DNA of 37,211 nt from Ruminococcus sp. (GCA_017457955.1 JAFTGL010000006.1:1-37211), one strand, 5' to 3'. Counted from the stretch's first letter, positions 26,348 to 34,858 are shown. The notes: generated by a model from the sequence alone, not told the origin. Numbers and translations: made by a program.

Positions 26348-27001
26348 TCATTCCTTTTCGGTTTTTCCGAACATCAGGATCATCCAGATGTACATGCATG
26401 TTTTCGGCAGCATGAGCATACCGATCAGCGGTATCTCCTGCGCCCATACAACGACAGGCAGATAGAACAAAAAGCTCAGGCTCACCGCGAGCCACAGCCT
26501 CCTCAGCGGCTTGTCCTTATGCGCACTTCTCAGCCAGAGTATCACCGTCAGCACCCCGAGTATCGCGAACGGGATATTGCGCAGGATTCCCCACAGCAGG
26601 GACGGTTCCGTGCTCGTCCATCCGTTCTGCGGAAAACAGCACAGCGCGATCCTGACAGCCGACAGTACCCACACCGCCGTCAAAGCGCTCTTCTGACCGC
26701 TGATCCCGTACCGTTCGCGGCGGGCATACTCCATCAAGAGATAGAACACCGTCATCGTCACGGAAGTGACCAGCTTGCCGACCCCGAGCGCGGAGGTGTG
26801 ATCGCCCTGAGTCCAATAGTTCAGCACGCGGGGTACAAGATGGAACGAATCGCCCAGCCCCAGCAAGAGCGTCATCAGCCCGAAAAGTCGGATCATCCTT
26901 CTCCCCTTTGCCTTGTACAGCAAGATGATCCCGCTGACAATGGCAAATATCAGATACAGGATATCAAAAATCGATTCAGGCAGCGCAGGCATGAGCTTCA
27001 T
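26348..27001 (-). CDS. Unrecognised integral membrane protein
   Basis: 217 residues with about six or seven hydrophobic segments and short charged loops (KAKGRR, ARRERYG, RSAHKDKPLRR). The motif GDSFHLVPRVLNYW near residue 50 is distinctive, and FPQNGW lies near residue 122. I do not recognise the family and give no function. GGAG precedes the ATG, and a good promoter lies at 27032-27060. It is a single-gene unit between the amylase and the PASTA lipoprotein, sharing a terminator with the amylase. Confidence 0.8.
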   Translation of the reverse strand: MKLMPALPESIFDILYLIFAIVSGIILLYKAKGRRMIRLFGLMTLLLGLGDSFHLVPRVLNYWTQGDHTSALGVGKLVTSVTMTVFYLLMEYARRERYGISGQKSALTAVWVLSAVRIALCCFPQNGWTSTEPSLLWGILRNIPFAILGVLTVILWLRSAHKDKPLRRLWLAVSLSFLFYLPVVVWAQEIPLIGMLMLPKTCMYIWMILMFGKTEKE

Positions 27002-27031
27002 AAAACCACTCCGATCAATTTCTTACCGTTT

Positions 27032-27060
27032 ATTATATCATTCATACACCGTGACCGCAA
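27032..27060 (-). promoter_or_regulatory. Promoter of the membrane protein gene
   Basis: Minus strand TTGCGG (27055-27060), 17-nt spacer, TATAAT (27032-27037). Confidence 0.65.
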
Positions 27061-27153
27061 TACTTAATCTTTCGGAATAAAAATTAAAAAACCTCTGGAA
27101 AAAAGCGGAACGCTGTGCTATAATTGAGCCAACCTATTTTAGGAGGCTGAAAC

Positions 27154-27651
27154 ATGAAAAGAAGTGTAATCAAAACGATCCTCAGTACGGTTCTGATCCT
27201 CGCCGTTATCGCCTCTGTCACGGCTTTAGTCGGCTGCGGCAGCTCGCAGATCACCGTTCCCGACGTCACGGGCATGACCAAGGACGAGGCGGAGCAGACC
27301 ATCACCGACGCCGGTCTGACAATGGAAGTCCAGCGTGAGAGATACTCCGACAAGACCCCCGAGGGCTCTATCGACGCGATGATCACCAAGGCGGGCGAAG
27401 CTGTCGATAAGGGCAGCGTCGTCAAGGTCATCGGCAGTCTGGGCGAAGGCGTAGGCGTTCCGAACATTGGCGTTCTAACCGGTAAGGAAGCGGCCAACCT
27501 TGTCTCGAAGGTCGGGCTGAACCCCATCATCGTCGAAGAATACAGCGACGACGTCGAAGAGGGCAACGTCATCTCTTACACCGACGGCGGAGAGATCATC
27601 CCCGTAGGCGCCGACGTTACCATCACAGTCAGCAAAGGACCCGAATCCTGA
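27154..27651 (+). CDS. PASTA-domain lipoprotein
   Basis: 165 residues. The lipoprotein signal ends ALVGC (Cys28). Two PASTA repeats follow: VPDVTGMTKDEAEQTITDAG (from about 34) and VPNIGVLTGKEAANLVSKVG (from about 101), each with the paired beta-strand ending (VKVIGSLG, VTITVSKG). PASTA domains usually sit on serine/threonine kinases or penicillin-binding proteins and bind peptidoglycan fragments or other PASTA proteins. Here they stand alone on a membrane-anchored lipoprotein, so a cell-wall-sensing or scaffolding role is only inferred. A perfect GGAGG lies 7 nt before the ATG. A TATAAT at 27119-27124 with TGGAAA 17 nt upstream is the probable promoter. Confidence 0.88.
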   Translation: MKRSVIKTILSTVLILAVIASVTALVGCGSSQITVPDVTGMTKDEAEQTITDAGLTMEVQRERYSDKTPEGSIDAMITKAGEAVDKGSVVKVIGSLGEGVGVPNIGVLTGKEAANLVSKVGLNPIIVEEYSDDVEEGNVISYTDGGEIIPVGADVTITVSKGPES

Positions 27652-27666
27652 TCAACCGAATCACCG

Positions 27667-27697
27667 AAACGCCGACGGCAGTTAACCGTCGGCGTTT
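27667..27697. terminator. Bidirectional terminator shared by the PASTA gene and the hydroxylase operon
   Basis: AAACGCCGACGG (27667-27678) and CCGTCGGCGTTT (27686-27697) with a 7-nt loop; the right arm runs into TTTTTC. The minus-strand GIY-YIG gene ends inside the hairpin. Confidence 0.88.
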
Positions 27698-27966
27698 TTC
27701 TGTGTCAGTATATTCGTGTCAGATAGGATCAGCGCTTCTTTATCCTCTTTGGTCAGGTGCTTGATACGGTACTCGCGCTTCATCGCTTCCTGCTTTGAGT
27801 CATGCCGCTCGGCATAGACCATCTCCACCGGCAGGCGTGTGCGGGTATACTTTGACGCTGTCCCCGCATTATGGGCGGACAGGCGCTTTTCAAGATCGTT
27901 CGTCCAGCCGCAGTAGAGCGAGCCGTCGGCACAGCGCAAAAGATAGGTATAGTTGTTCTTTTCCAT
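27682..27966 (-). CDS. GIY-YIG domain protein (UPF0213/YhbQ-like)
   Basis: 94 residues. A single GIY-YIG nuclease fold begins NYTYLLRCADGSLYCGWTND (Tyr-x-Tyr in place of GIY, and LYCGWT in place of YIGxT), followed by LEKRLSAHNAG with the conserved Arg and His, and KREYRIKHLTKEDKEALI at the end. Its length is typical of the small YhbQ/YazA group, whose cellular role is poorly defined. The start overlaps the stop of the upstream hydroxylase (TGATG), so it is translated from the same message. Longer in-frame starts would extend into that gene and lack family similarity. Confidence 0.88.
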   Translation of the reverse strand: MEKNNYTYLLRCADGSLYCGWTNDLEKRLSAHNAGTASKYTRTRLPVEMVYAERHDSKQEAMKREYRIKHLTKEDKEALILSDTNILTQKNADG

Positions 27967-30530
27967 CAGTCTTTCCGATACGGCGTACCGCTCAGCGGCA
28001 GGCTCTGACGGAATTTGCCGTCGTATTTGTAGTACGCCAGCGCGCATGCGGGAGCGGTCGGGATCATGCACAGCTCGCCACATCCCTTTGCGCCCAGCGA
28101 AAACGGCAGCTTATCCTCTTCCTTCGGTCGGCAGAGGATGACCTCCAGCTCAGGCGCTTCATCCGCGCGCATAAAGCCGATCTTGCCGAACCTTGAGACA
28201 GGATAGCCGTCTTTGCATTCGAACTTCTCGGTCACGCCGTAGCCGATACCCATGACCATGCCGCCCTCGATCTGTCCCTCGACAGACTGGATATTGACGG
28301 GCGTACCGACGTCGAAGGCGGACACCGCCTTCGTGATCTTTCCGTTATCATCGAGTACAATTAATTGGACTCCGTAAGAGTAGGAAATATGGCTGACGGG
28401 ATTCTCCTTGATCGCGCCGAGCGGATCGGTCTTGGCGCTGTATTCGCCGAAGAACTCCTGCCCCTCGAGGTCAGAAAGCGTCTTTCCGTCCGAAAGAGCG
28501 GCTTTCAGCTTTTCCCCTACCCTGCGTGCCGCTTCGCCCGTCATGACCGTCTGGCGCGAGGCGGTCGAGGTGCCCGCGTCGGGAGTGCGAACGGTGTCGG
28601 AGGTCTCAAACAGGAACAGCGCGGGGTCTAAGCCCGTCACATGGCAGATCTCGGTCAGCACCATCTGACCGATCCCCTGACCCATGCACGCCGCTGAGGT
28701 GCGGATATGGATCTTACCGCCCTCGACCGACAGCAGTACGCGCCCGATATCCTTCTTACCCATGCCGGTGCCCGAGTTCTTGAAGCCGCAGGCGAGTCCG
28801 ACATATTTATTACCGTAGTAAATATCCTTGACCGCGTCGAGACAGGCTTCCATGTTGGTGTTGGGGTCGGCGGTCTGACCGTTCGGCAGGATGTCCCCAG
28901 GCTTGATGGCGTTGCGCCTGCGGAACTCCCACGGGTCGATACCGACCATCTCGGCGAGCAGGTTGATGTTGCTCTCGGTCGCAAAGCAGCTCTGCGTCAC
29001 GCCGAAGCCGCGGTAAGCGCCCGAGGGGGTGTTGTTGGTATAGACAGACATTCCGAAGATGTCGATGTTCTGATAATTATACGGACCTGCCGCGTGAGTG
29101 CAGGCACGGTGGAGAACAGGGCCGCCTAAAGAAGCATAAGCACCCGTATCGGCGATGATAATGCCCTTCATCCCCGTGAGAATGCCGTTTTCATCGCACG
29201 CGGTGGTGAACTCCATCTCCATCGGATGGCGCTTGACGTGATAGTCAAGGCTTTCCTGACGGCTGTACTTCACCTTGACAGGACGCTTGGTGTACCATGC
29301 CATCAGCGCGGCGTAAGGCTGGACGCTCATGTCCTCCTTGCCGCCAAAGCCGCCGCCGACCAGCGGAGCGCGGACATGCACCTTTTCGGGAGCGAGTCCC
29401 AAAGCCTTACTGCACTCGCGCTGTACGTCATAGATACTCTGGCTGGAGGTGTAGATCAGGAGTCCGTCCTCGCCCTCGGGGAGCGCGACACAGCACTCAG
29501 GCTCCATAAAGCCGTGCTCCTGCCACGAGGTCTTGTACTTTCGCGTCACCACGAATTTTGAATTTTTGATCGCTTCATCGGCGTTGCCGCGCACAAGGTT
29601 CGCACGGCTCATCACGTTGCCGTCCTCATGGATCAGCGGCGCGTCGCCTTTGAGCGCGTCATAAGGATTCGTCAGCGGCTCTAATTCGGTATAGTCCACC
29701 TCGATCAGGGAGCAGATCTCTTCAAGGCTCTCAAGCTTTGTTGACGCGACGACCGCCAGCACGTTGCCGACATATTTGGTGATATCACCCTCGCCGAGCA
29801 TGACGTCCCAGTCCTGCTTGATGTGCCCGATCTTGTTGCACGGCACATCGTCTTTTGTGAGTATCTCCACACAGTCGGGATGTTCCAATGCGCGGGAGCA
29901 GTCGATCTTATTGATTCGCGCGCGGGGATACTTCGAATACAGCCCCTTCGCGTACAGCATGCCGTCGAAGTACAGGTCGTCGGCAAACAACCCCGTGCCG
30001 TTGACTTTCTCTTTCGCGTCGATACGCTGGGCGTGCTCGTCCATACGGAGTGTTTTCGGCGGCGCGGGGATCTCGCGCTTTTCGCGGAAGAAATCCGCCG
30101 CCAGCAGGATTGCGTCCTCGATCTTCTTATAGCCCGTACAGCGGCAGAGGTTGCCCTTGATGGCTTTCTTGACGTCCTCGCGGGTGGGAATGAGGTTGGT
30201 ATCCAGCAGGGACTTCGCCGAGATGATCATGCCCGGGATACAGAAGCCGCATTGCACCGCGCCGGCTTCGGCAAAGCAGTGCTCATACACCCGCATTTCT
30301 TCGGGTGCGATCCCCTCGACGGTCAGCACCTTTTTGCCCTGTAATTTCGACAGCGAAACAACGCATGCCTTTGTCTTTTTGCCGTCGACGAGAACGGTGC
30401 ACGTGCCGCATACACCCTCTGAACAGCCGTCCTTTGCGGCGGTCAGACGCAGGTCGTCCCTGAGAAAGCGCAGGAGTTTTTTGTCATGGGCACATTCATA
30501 GTCCTTGCCGTTGATATTGACAATATACAT
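27966..30530 (-). CDS. Molybdenum hydroxylase with fused 2Fe-2S domain, selenium-dependent xanthine dehydrogenase-like
   Basis: 854 residues. The N-terminal ferredoxin-type 2Fe-2S site has Cys36, Cys41, Cys44 and Cys56, and the helical second 2Fe-2S site has Cys94, Cys97, Cys129 and Cys131. The molybdopterin domain follows from about residue 170, with GGGFGGKED, GAYRGFGVT and the catalytic glutamate in GAKGCGEL (about Glu819). There is no FAD domain. This layout and length match the family called selenium-dependent xanthine dehydrogenase, where selenium is a labile cofactor and not selenocysteine; no in-frame TGA occurs. It probably hydroxylates a purine or similar N-heterocycle, sharing the FAD subunit encoded upstream. 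Selenium use itself cannot be shown from sequence, and no selD or yqeB/yqeC is in the window. Confidence 0.82.
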   Translation of the reverse strand: MYIVNINGKDYECAHDKKLLRFLRDDLRLTAAKDGCSEGVCGTCTVLVDGKKTKACVVSLSKLQGKKVLTVEGIAPEEMRVYEHCFAEAGAVQCGFCIPGMIISAKSLLDTNLIPTREDVKKAIKGNLCRCTGYKKIEDAILLAADFFREKREIPAPPKTLRMDEHAQRIDAKEKVNGTGLFADDLYFDGMLYAKGLYSKYPRARINKIDCSRALEHPDCVEILTKDDVPCNKIGHIKQDWDVMLGEGDITKYVGNVLAVVASTKLESLEEICSLIEVDYTELEPLTNPYDALKGDAPLIHEDGNVMSRANLVRGNADEAIKNSKFVVTRKYKTSWQEHGFMEPECCVALPEGEDGLLIYTSSQSIYDVQRECSKALGLAPEKVHVRAPLVGGGFGGKEDMSVQPYAALMAWYTKRPVKVKYSRQESLDYHVKRHPMEMEFTTACDENGILTGMKGIIIADTGAYASLGGPVLHRACTHAAGPYNYQNIDIFGMSVYTNNTPSGAYRGFGVTQSCFATESNINLLAEMVGIDPWEFRRRNAIKPGDILPNGQTADPNTNMEACLDAVKDIYYGNKYVGLACGFKNSGTGMGKKDIGRVLLSVEGGKIHIRTSAACMGQGIGQMVLTEICHVTGLDPALFLFETSDTVRTPDAGTSTASRQTVMTGEAARRVGEKLKAALSDGKTLSDLEGQEFFGEYSAKTDPLGAIKENPVSHISYSYGVQLIVLDDNGKITKAVSAFDVGTPVNIQSVEGQIEGGMVMGIGYGVTEKFECKDGYPVSRFGKIGFMRADEAPELEVILCRPKEEDKLPFSLGAKGCGELCMIPTAPACALAYYKYDGKFRQSLPLSGTPYRKD

Positions 30531-30552
30531 AGTTTACCTCTTTAAGAGACTG

Positions 30553-30585
30553 CAGGGCGGGACAAGCCAATCGGCGCCCGCCCTG
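30553..30585 (-). other. GC-rich hairpin between FAD subunit and fused hydroxylase genes
   Basis: CAGGGCGGG (30553-30561) pairs with CCCGCCCTG (30577-30585), with GCC-GATT-GGC inside the loop (as read on the minus strand). No T tract follows, so it is more likely a processing or stability element than a terminator. It splits the operon into the three-subunit enzyme and the fused enzyme. Confidence 0.55.
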
Positions 30586-30591
30586 TATCTT

Positions 30592-31410
30592 CTAGATAAT
30601 AGTGTTCAGAAAATCCTTTGTCAGGTTCATGCAGACCGTGCGGCGGTACTCGGCAGATACTCTGCCGCGGGTGAAAATATATTTTTCAGAGTACAGTTTA
30701 ACGTACTCATCAATGTTCGCCTTCAACTCACCGACGGTCTTGCCGATCAGCATTTTTTCGATATCCTTAAAGCGCTGGAACTTCGCCGCGCCGCCGATGA
30801 CCGCCGCCGAGATATCCTCGATCACACCGTCTTTTACAAGATAAGTTCCCGCGAAAGCGATACGCGAGATCGCGAGGGCATTTCTGCCGCCGACCTTCTT
30901 GTAGTAGTACGGCATACTGCACTTTGCTTTCGGGAGTAAGATCTCCGCAATCAGCTCGTCGTCGCGCAGGTTGTTCTCACGGCGCTTGATAAAGAACTCT
31001 TCCACAGGGATGACACGCTCGCCGTTCACCGATACCAGGCGCACGCATCCGTCCATCGCGAATTCTACTAATACAGAGTCCGCTTTATCGGACGAGTTGC
31101 CGAGGTTGCCGCCGAAAGTACCCGCGTTGCGGATCGCGGGAGCCGCGATACGGCTGACCGCCTCTTTCATCAGCTGTGGTACAAGGTCGCTTGCTATCGC
31201 CTGCGTGAAGGTCACGCCCGCGCCGATGCGGATATATTCACCGTCGTCTTTGATCTCTTTCAATTCATCGATCTTGTTGAGGAAAAGGTAGATCGCGTTC
31301 TTCGGATTCTGCACCATCAGATCGGTGCCGCCCGCGTAAGGGATCACCTTCTCGTGAGCGCGGATCTCCAACGCCTCCTGCAGGGTTTTGGGAGCATATC
31401 CGTTTACCAT
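30592..31410 (-). CDS. Molybdenum hydroxylase FAD-binding subunit
   Basis: 272 residues, CO-dehydrogenase flavoprotein/XdhB type. The N-terminal FAD motif is seen as VIPYAGGTDLMVQ (about 20-32). The second FAD contact region reads RNAGTFGGNLGNSSDKADS (about 90-108). The C-terminal domain from about residue 170 is the usual small alpha/beta cap. It passes electrons from the 2Fe-2S subunit to the final acceptor. Its start overlaps the end of the 2Fe-2S gene by 7 nt. It may serve both the three-part enzyme and the fused hydroxylase encoded downstream, which lacks its own FAD domain. Confidence 0.9.
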   Translation of the reverse strand: MVNGYAPKTLQEALEIRAHEKVIPYAGGTDLMVQNPKNAIYLFLNKIDELKEIKDDGEYIRIGAGVTFTQAIASDLVPQLMKEAVSRIAAPAIRNAGTFGGNLGNSSDKADSVLVEFAMDGCVRLVSVNGERVIPVEEFFIKRRENNLRDDELIAEILLPKAKCSMPYYYKKVGGRNALAISRIAFAGTYLVKDGVIEDISAAVIGGAAKFQRFKDIEKMLIGKTVGELKANIDEYVKLYSEKYIFTRGRVSAEYRRTVCMNLTKDFLNTII

Positions 31411-31877
31411 AAGCCTTCACCCTCCTTCGAAGCGTTCAGCACAGCGTTTATGATCGCGTTGTAGCCGGTACAGCGGCAGAGATTGCCGCTGAGCCCCTCG
31501 CGCACCTCGTCCTCGGTAGGATGGGGATTCTGCGAAAGTACCGCCTGCGCCGCCAGCACCATGCCGGGGATACAAAAGCCGCACTGCACCGCGCTGAGGT
31601 CGGCGAATGCCGCCGAGAGCACCGCGAACTGCGGCGTCTCACGGAAGCCCTCTACGGTCATAACTTTCGAGCCGTCGACCGCGCCTACCGCGACACAGCA
31701 GGAGTTGACCAGCAAGCCGTCAAGCAGTACCGCGCAAGCGCCGCACTCGCCCTCCTTACAGCCGCATTTCACGCTTTTCATATCGTAGGTATCGCGCAGA
31801 ACCTCCAGCAGCCTGTCAGCCGCCGAGCCGTCATACACGACCTCTTTACCATTCAATGTAAAAGTGATAACATCCAT
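31404..31877 (-). CDS. Molybdenum hydroxylase 2Fe-2S subunit
   Basis: 157 residues, CoxS/XdhC type, with two 2Fe-2S sites: Cys40, Cys45, Cys48 and Cys60 (CGCKEGECGACAVLLDG) and a C-terminal pair CGFCIPG and LCRCTGY. The true start is ATG 31877: GGAGG lies just before it, at the end of the upstream gene, and the family sequence begins there; a longer in-frame version would overlap the Mo subunit by 50 nt. There is 1 nt between the upstream stop and this start. It carries electrons from the Mo subunit to the FAD subunit. Confidence 0.92.
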   Translation of the reverse strand: MDVITFTLNGKEVVYDGSAADRLLEVLRDTYDMKSVKCGCKEGECGACAVLLDGLLVNSCCVAVGAVDGSKVMTVEGFRETPQFAVLSAAFADLSAVQCGFCIPGMVLAAQAVLSQNPHPTEDEVREGLSGNLCRCTGYNAIINAVLNASKEGEGLW

Positions 31878-31878
31878 C

Positions 31879-34005
31879 TTATTTTTCCTCCAAAGCAGCG
31901 ATAACGTCCTCCGCGTTGAACGGAGCATGGTTCAGCTTTCTGCCGATCGCCTGCTCGATCGCTTCGACATACGCCGGAGCCGCGCCGACCAGCGGCAGTT
32001 CGCCCGCGCCCTTCGCGCCGTAAGGCCCGTCGGGATATTCCTCCACATGCAGGGTGACCTTCAGATTCGGCACATCCAGCGCGGTGGGGATCAGATAATC
32101 GGTGAAGCTGTTGTTCCGTATCCTGCCCTTGCTGTCGTAGTCCATCTTCTCGATGGACGCATAGCCGAGGCCCTGCAAAAAGCCGCCATCCATCTGTCCC
32201 ATGACGATGTTGTAGTCGACGGGCGTACCGACGTCAAAGCTCGCGTACGCGCCGAGGATCTTCGCAAGACCCGTATAGGTATCGACCTCCACCTCAACGG
32301 CGTTCACACCCCACGCGTAGGTCGGGTAAGCGTCGCCCTCAAAGCGGTCGAGATAGAACGGGATCATGAAATCGGGTTCCTTGTAGTGCTCCTCGACCTC
32401 CTGCTCTTCGCCCTCGACCCAGATATCACGCAATTTGATCGCCGCTCTTCTCAGCAGCTCGCCGACCGTCATCAGCGAGCGCGACGCGACCGTCGGACCC
32501 GAGTCGGGGACTCTTGCGGTATCGGGATGGTTATAATAGACCTTCTCCACCGGCAGGTTCAGTTCATGCGCGACGATCTTCGGGAAGGTCGTGCGGACGC
32601 CCTGACCGATGTCGGCGTTGCTCGCCAGCACCTCTACCGTGCCGTCGGCGTATTTATGTAATTTGGCAGTCGCCTTGATGATATCTCTTTCGCCCGAGCC
32701 GGTAAAGCCCGCGCCGTGGAAGTAGACCGACAGACCCATGCCCCTGCGGCAGCGTCCTGTCTGCGGCTTGCTGTATTCTTCGTGCTTTTTGCGCAGCTGA
32801 GCGAGTCCGTCCACCTCGTCCAGCATCGCGGGGAGCGGTACGGGGAAGTGATATTTGCCGTTCGTCGAGGTTTTATCTCCCTGCTTGACGAGGTGCTTTT
32901 CCTTGAAGCGGATCGTATCCTCGCCCATGTCCTGCGCGATATGGTTCATCATCGTCTCCACAGCAAAGAAGGTCTGGGGAGCGCCGAAGCCGCGGTAAGC
33001 GCCGCAGGGAACGGTATTGGTCTTGAGCGCCCTGCCCGTAACGTGCACGTTCGGGATGTCATAAACGCCGGGAGCGGCAATGATACCGCGCTGCAAAACG
33101 ACCGCCGACAGCGTCGAATACGCGCCCGCGTCGAAAATCACGTCGCAGTCTACCGCGGTCACCCTGCCGTCCTTGACAGCCATTTTATACTTGCAGATGG
33201 ACGGGTGGCGCTTCGGGGTGAATTCCATATCCTCTCTGCGGTCAAATACGCACCTGACGGGAGCCTGCGCCTTATGCGCCGCGACAGCCACCTGACAGCC
33301 TAAGATAGAGGGATAATCCTCCTTGCCGCCAAAGCCGCCGCCTGTGACGTCCTGAAAGATATGTATGCCGTCGGGGCCTGTCCCCAGCGCCCTTGCCAGA
33401 GCGCCGTGGACGTAGTAGGGACACTGCAGAGAGCCGTGGACGTACATTTTGCCGTCCTCCTCAGGCTCCGCCATCATTCCCTGCACCTCTAAGTACGCCT
33501 GCTCCTGATAACCTGTGCGGAATTCTTCCTCATAGACCTTGTCAGCTTCGGCGAACGCCTTTTCGACATCACCGTGACCGAACTCATAATTGAAAAACGC
33601 GTGATCGGCCTTACGCAGATCGGTAACGGGTTCGAGTTCTTCGTACTCGACCTCGATCTCACCGAGAAGCCTTTCGACCTCTTTTTCATCCGCGCCGACC
33701 AGCATGCCGATCGGCTCGCCGATATACTCGACCGTCTCGCGCGCGAACACCGGCGTGTCGTCGAGGACAATGTTGACGTTGTTGTCGCCGGGGATGTCCC
33801 CGCGGTCGACATAGAGATAACCCTCGGGCAGCTCGGGGAGCTTCACACTCAGCACCTTTGCCTTCGCGTACCGCGAGCGCAGCAGTTTGCCGCAGAGGAT
33901 CTCTTTGCCGCTGTCGGTAAAGTTATAGTCCGCGAGGTACCGCGAGCGGCCCTCGATCTTCGGATCATGGTCTTTTTTTCGTATAGATTGACTGATTGCT
34001 TTCAT
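31879..34005 (-). CDS. Molybdenum hydroxylase Mo-cofactor subunit (xanthine dehydrogenase family)
   Basis: 708 residues, CoxL/XdhA class without Fe-S domain. It begins with the a/b hammerhead domain (KIEGRSRYLADYNF), has GGGFGGKED near residue 220 and GAYRGFGAPQ near 330 for the molybdopterin cytosine dinucleotide, and the catalytic glutamate in GAKGAGELPLVG (Glu669). Substrate cannot be fixed from sequence; xanthine, hypoxanthine, nicotinate or another N-heterocycle is possible. With the adjoining 2Fe-2S and FAD genes it forms a complete heterotrimer. GGAG lies 9 nt before the ATG. It starts 17 nt after the MocA-like gene that would complete its cofactor. Confidence 0.9.
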   Translation of the reverse strand: MKAISQSIRKKDHDPKIEGRSRYLADYNFTDSGKEILCGKLLRSRYAKAKVLSVKLPELPEGYLYVDRGDIPGDNNVNIVLDDTPVFARETVEYIGEPIGMLVGADEKEVERLLGEIEVEYEELEPVTDLRKADHAFFNYEFGHGDVEKAFAEADKVYEEEFRTGYQEQAYLEVQGMMAEPEEDGKMYVHGSLQCPYYVHGALARALGTGPDGIHIFQDVTGGGFGGKEDYPSILGCQVAVAAHKAQAPVRCVFDRREDMEFTPKRHPSICKYKMAVKDGRVTAVDCDVIFDAGAYSTLSAVVLQRGIIAAPGVYDIPNVHVTGRALKTNTVPCGAYRGFGAPQTFFAVETMMNHIAQDMGEDTIRFKEKHLVKQGDKTSTNGKYHFPVPLPAMLDEVDGLAQLRKKHEEYSKPQTGRCRRGMGLSVYFHGAGFTGSGERDIIKATAKLHKYADGTVEVLASNADIGQGVRTTFPKIVAHELNLPVEKVYYNHPDTARVPDSGPTVASRSLMTVGELLRRAAIKLRDIWVEGEEQEVEEHYKEPDFMIPFYLDRFEGDAYPTYAWGVNAVEVEVDTYTGLAKILGAYASFDVGTPVDYNIVMGQMDGGFLQGLGYASIEKMDYDSKGRIRNNSFTDYLIPTALDVPNLKVTLHVEEYPDGPYGAKGAGELPLVGAAPAYVEAIEQAIGRKLNHAPFNAEDVIAALEEK

Positions 34006-34022
34006 AGCAACATCTCCTGATG

Positions 34023-34640
34023 TTATTTTGATCGGATGTTTTTGGTAATTTCGGCATAATCTTCGGGTGTATCCAGATCAGCCATGATCCCGTTATCATT
34101 GAGCAAAACTTGTTCGGCAGGGTATGCTTCCAGTATCGCTCTGAGACCACCGCTCCCTTTGAAATGCATTATCTCGGGTATCAGAGCAGCGTGGATGAGC
34201 GGCGGATGCCCCCTGCGGCCGTTCCAAACGGGATAGATCACCTTTTTCTCCCCGTCAAACGCGGATAACAGCGTTTCAAACGTTGACGGAGCGATCGCGG
34301 GCATATCGCCCGGCAGCAGGAAAAAACCGTCGCAATCGCCGAGGCTTTCCAGCCCGAGCTGTACGGAGCGGAGCATATCGCTCGAGCGATAATCGGGATT
34401 CACAACCGTTTTCACCTTATCCCCGAAGCGGTCAAAGAGCTCTTTTCGCACCTCATCGGCACGATATCCAAGCACGACCGTCACCCTGTCGGTATACGGC
34501 ATCACAGCGTCCACGGCGCTCCCGATAACAGTGCTGTCCAAGTAGGGCAAAAGCGGCTTGAACGCGCCCATCCGCGAGGATAATCCCGCCGCGGGAATCA
34601 CAGCGCCGAGACGGTAATCGTCTTTTTTCAGATCAGCCAC
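34023..34640 (-). CDS. mocA: Molybdenum cofactor cytidylyltransferase, MocA/YgfJ-like
   Basis: 205 residues, NTP-transferase fold. The nucleotide motif is AVIPAAGLSSRMGAFKPLLPYL (within 13-34; Arg-Met-Gly and the Lys are the conserved contacts). LLPGDMPAI carries the metal-binding Asp, and GRRGHPPLI is typical of MocA. It would transfer CMP to molybdopterin for the hydroxylases encoded downstream. The start is GTG at 34640 with GAGAGGAGA upstream; no in-frame ATG gives the N-terminal motif. First gene of the operon, with a promoter at 34709-34736. Confidence 0.88.
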   Translation of the reverse strand: MADLKKDDYRLGAVIPAAGLSSRMGAFKPLLPYLDSTVIGSAVDAVMPYTDRVTVVLGYRADEVRKELFDRFGDKVKTVVNPDYRSSDMLRSVQLGLESLGDCDGFFLLPGDMPAIAPSTFETLLSAFDGEKKVIYPVWNGRRGHPPLIHAALIPEIMHFKGSGGLRAILEAYPAEQVLLNDNGIMADLDTPEDYAEITKNIRSK

Positions 34641-34708
34641 AGGCGCCGTCTCCTCTCTATCGACCGTTGATTACACTACTCCATTTTATTAATATTATAG
34701 TTAATTTT

Positions 34709-34736
34709 ATTTTATCATAAAACACCATAATGTCAA
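34709..34736 (-). promoter_or_regulatory. Promoter of the molybdenum hydroxylase operon
   Basis: Minus strand TTGACA (34731-34736), 16-nt spacer, TAAAAT (34709-34714), in a very AT-rich gap between the operon and the tRNA. A second TATAAT-like box lies nearer the gene but lacks a good -35. No operator or riboswitch was recognised. Confidence 0.7.
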
Positions 34737-34807
34737 TCTGTTTTGAAAACAATTTGACTATTTTGAACAAAAACTAAATGGAATATTCGAATCGACCCCT
34801 TTCGCCC

Positions 34808-34836
34808 TTGACAAACGCCCCGCTAAGTGTTAACAT
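34808..34836 (+). promoter_or_regulatory. Promoter of the initiator tRNA gene
   Basis: TTGACA (34808-34813), 17-nt spacer, TAACAT (34831-34836), ending 22 nt before the mature tRNA. Confidence 0.75.
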
Positions 34837-34858
34837 ATAGAGGCTGAAAGGCATATAT

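Noticed and set aside
27966-30530. Selenocysteine-containing enzyme
   Set aside because: There is no in-frame TGA in the hydroxylase gene. If selenium is used, it would be as the labile cofactor of this enzyme family.
31864-32661. 265-codon plus-strand open frame inside the Mo-subunit gene
   Set aside because: Antisense shadow of the hydroxylase gene, without a ribosome-binding site.
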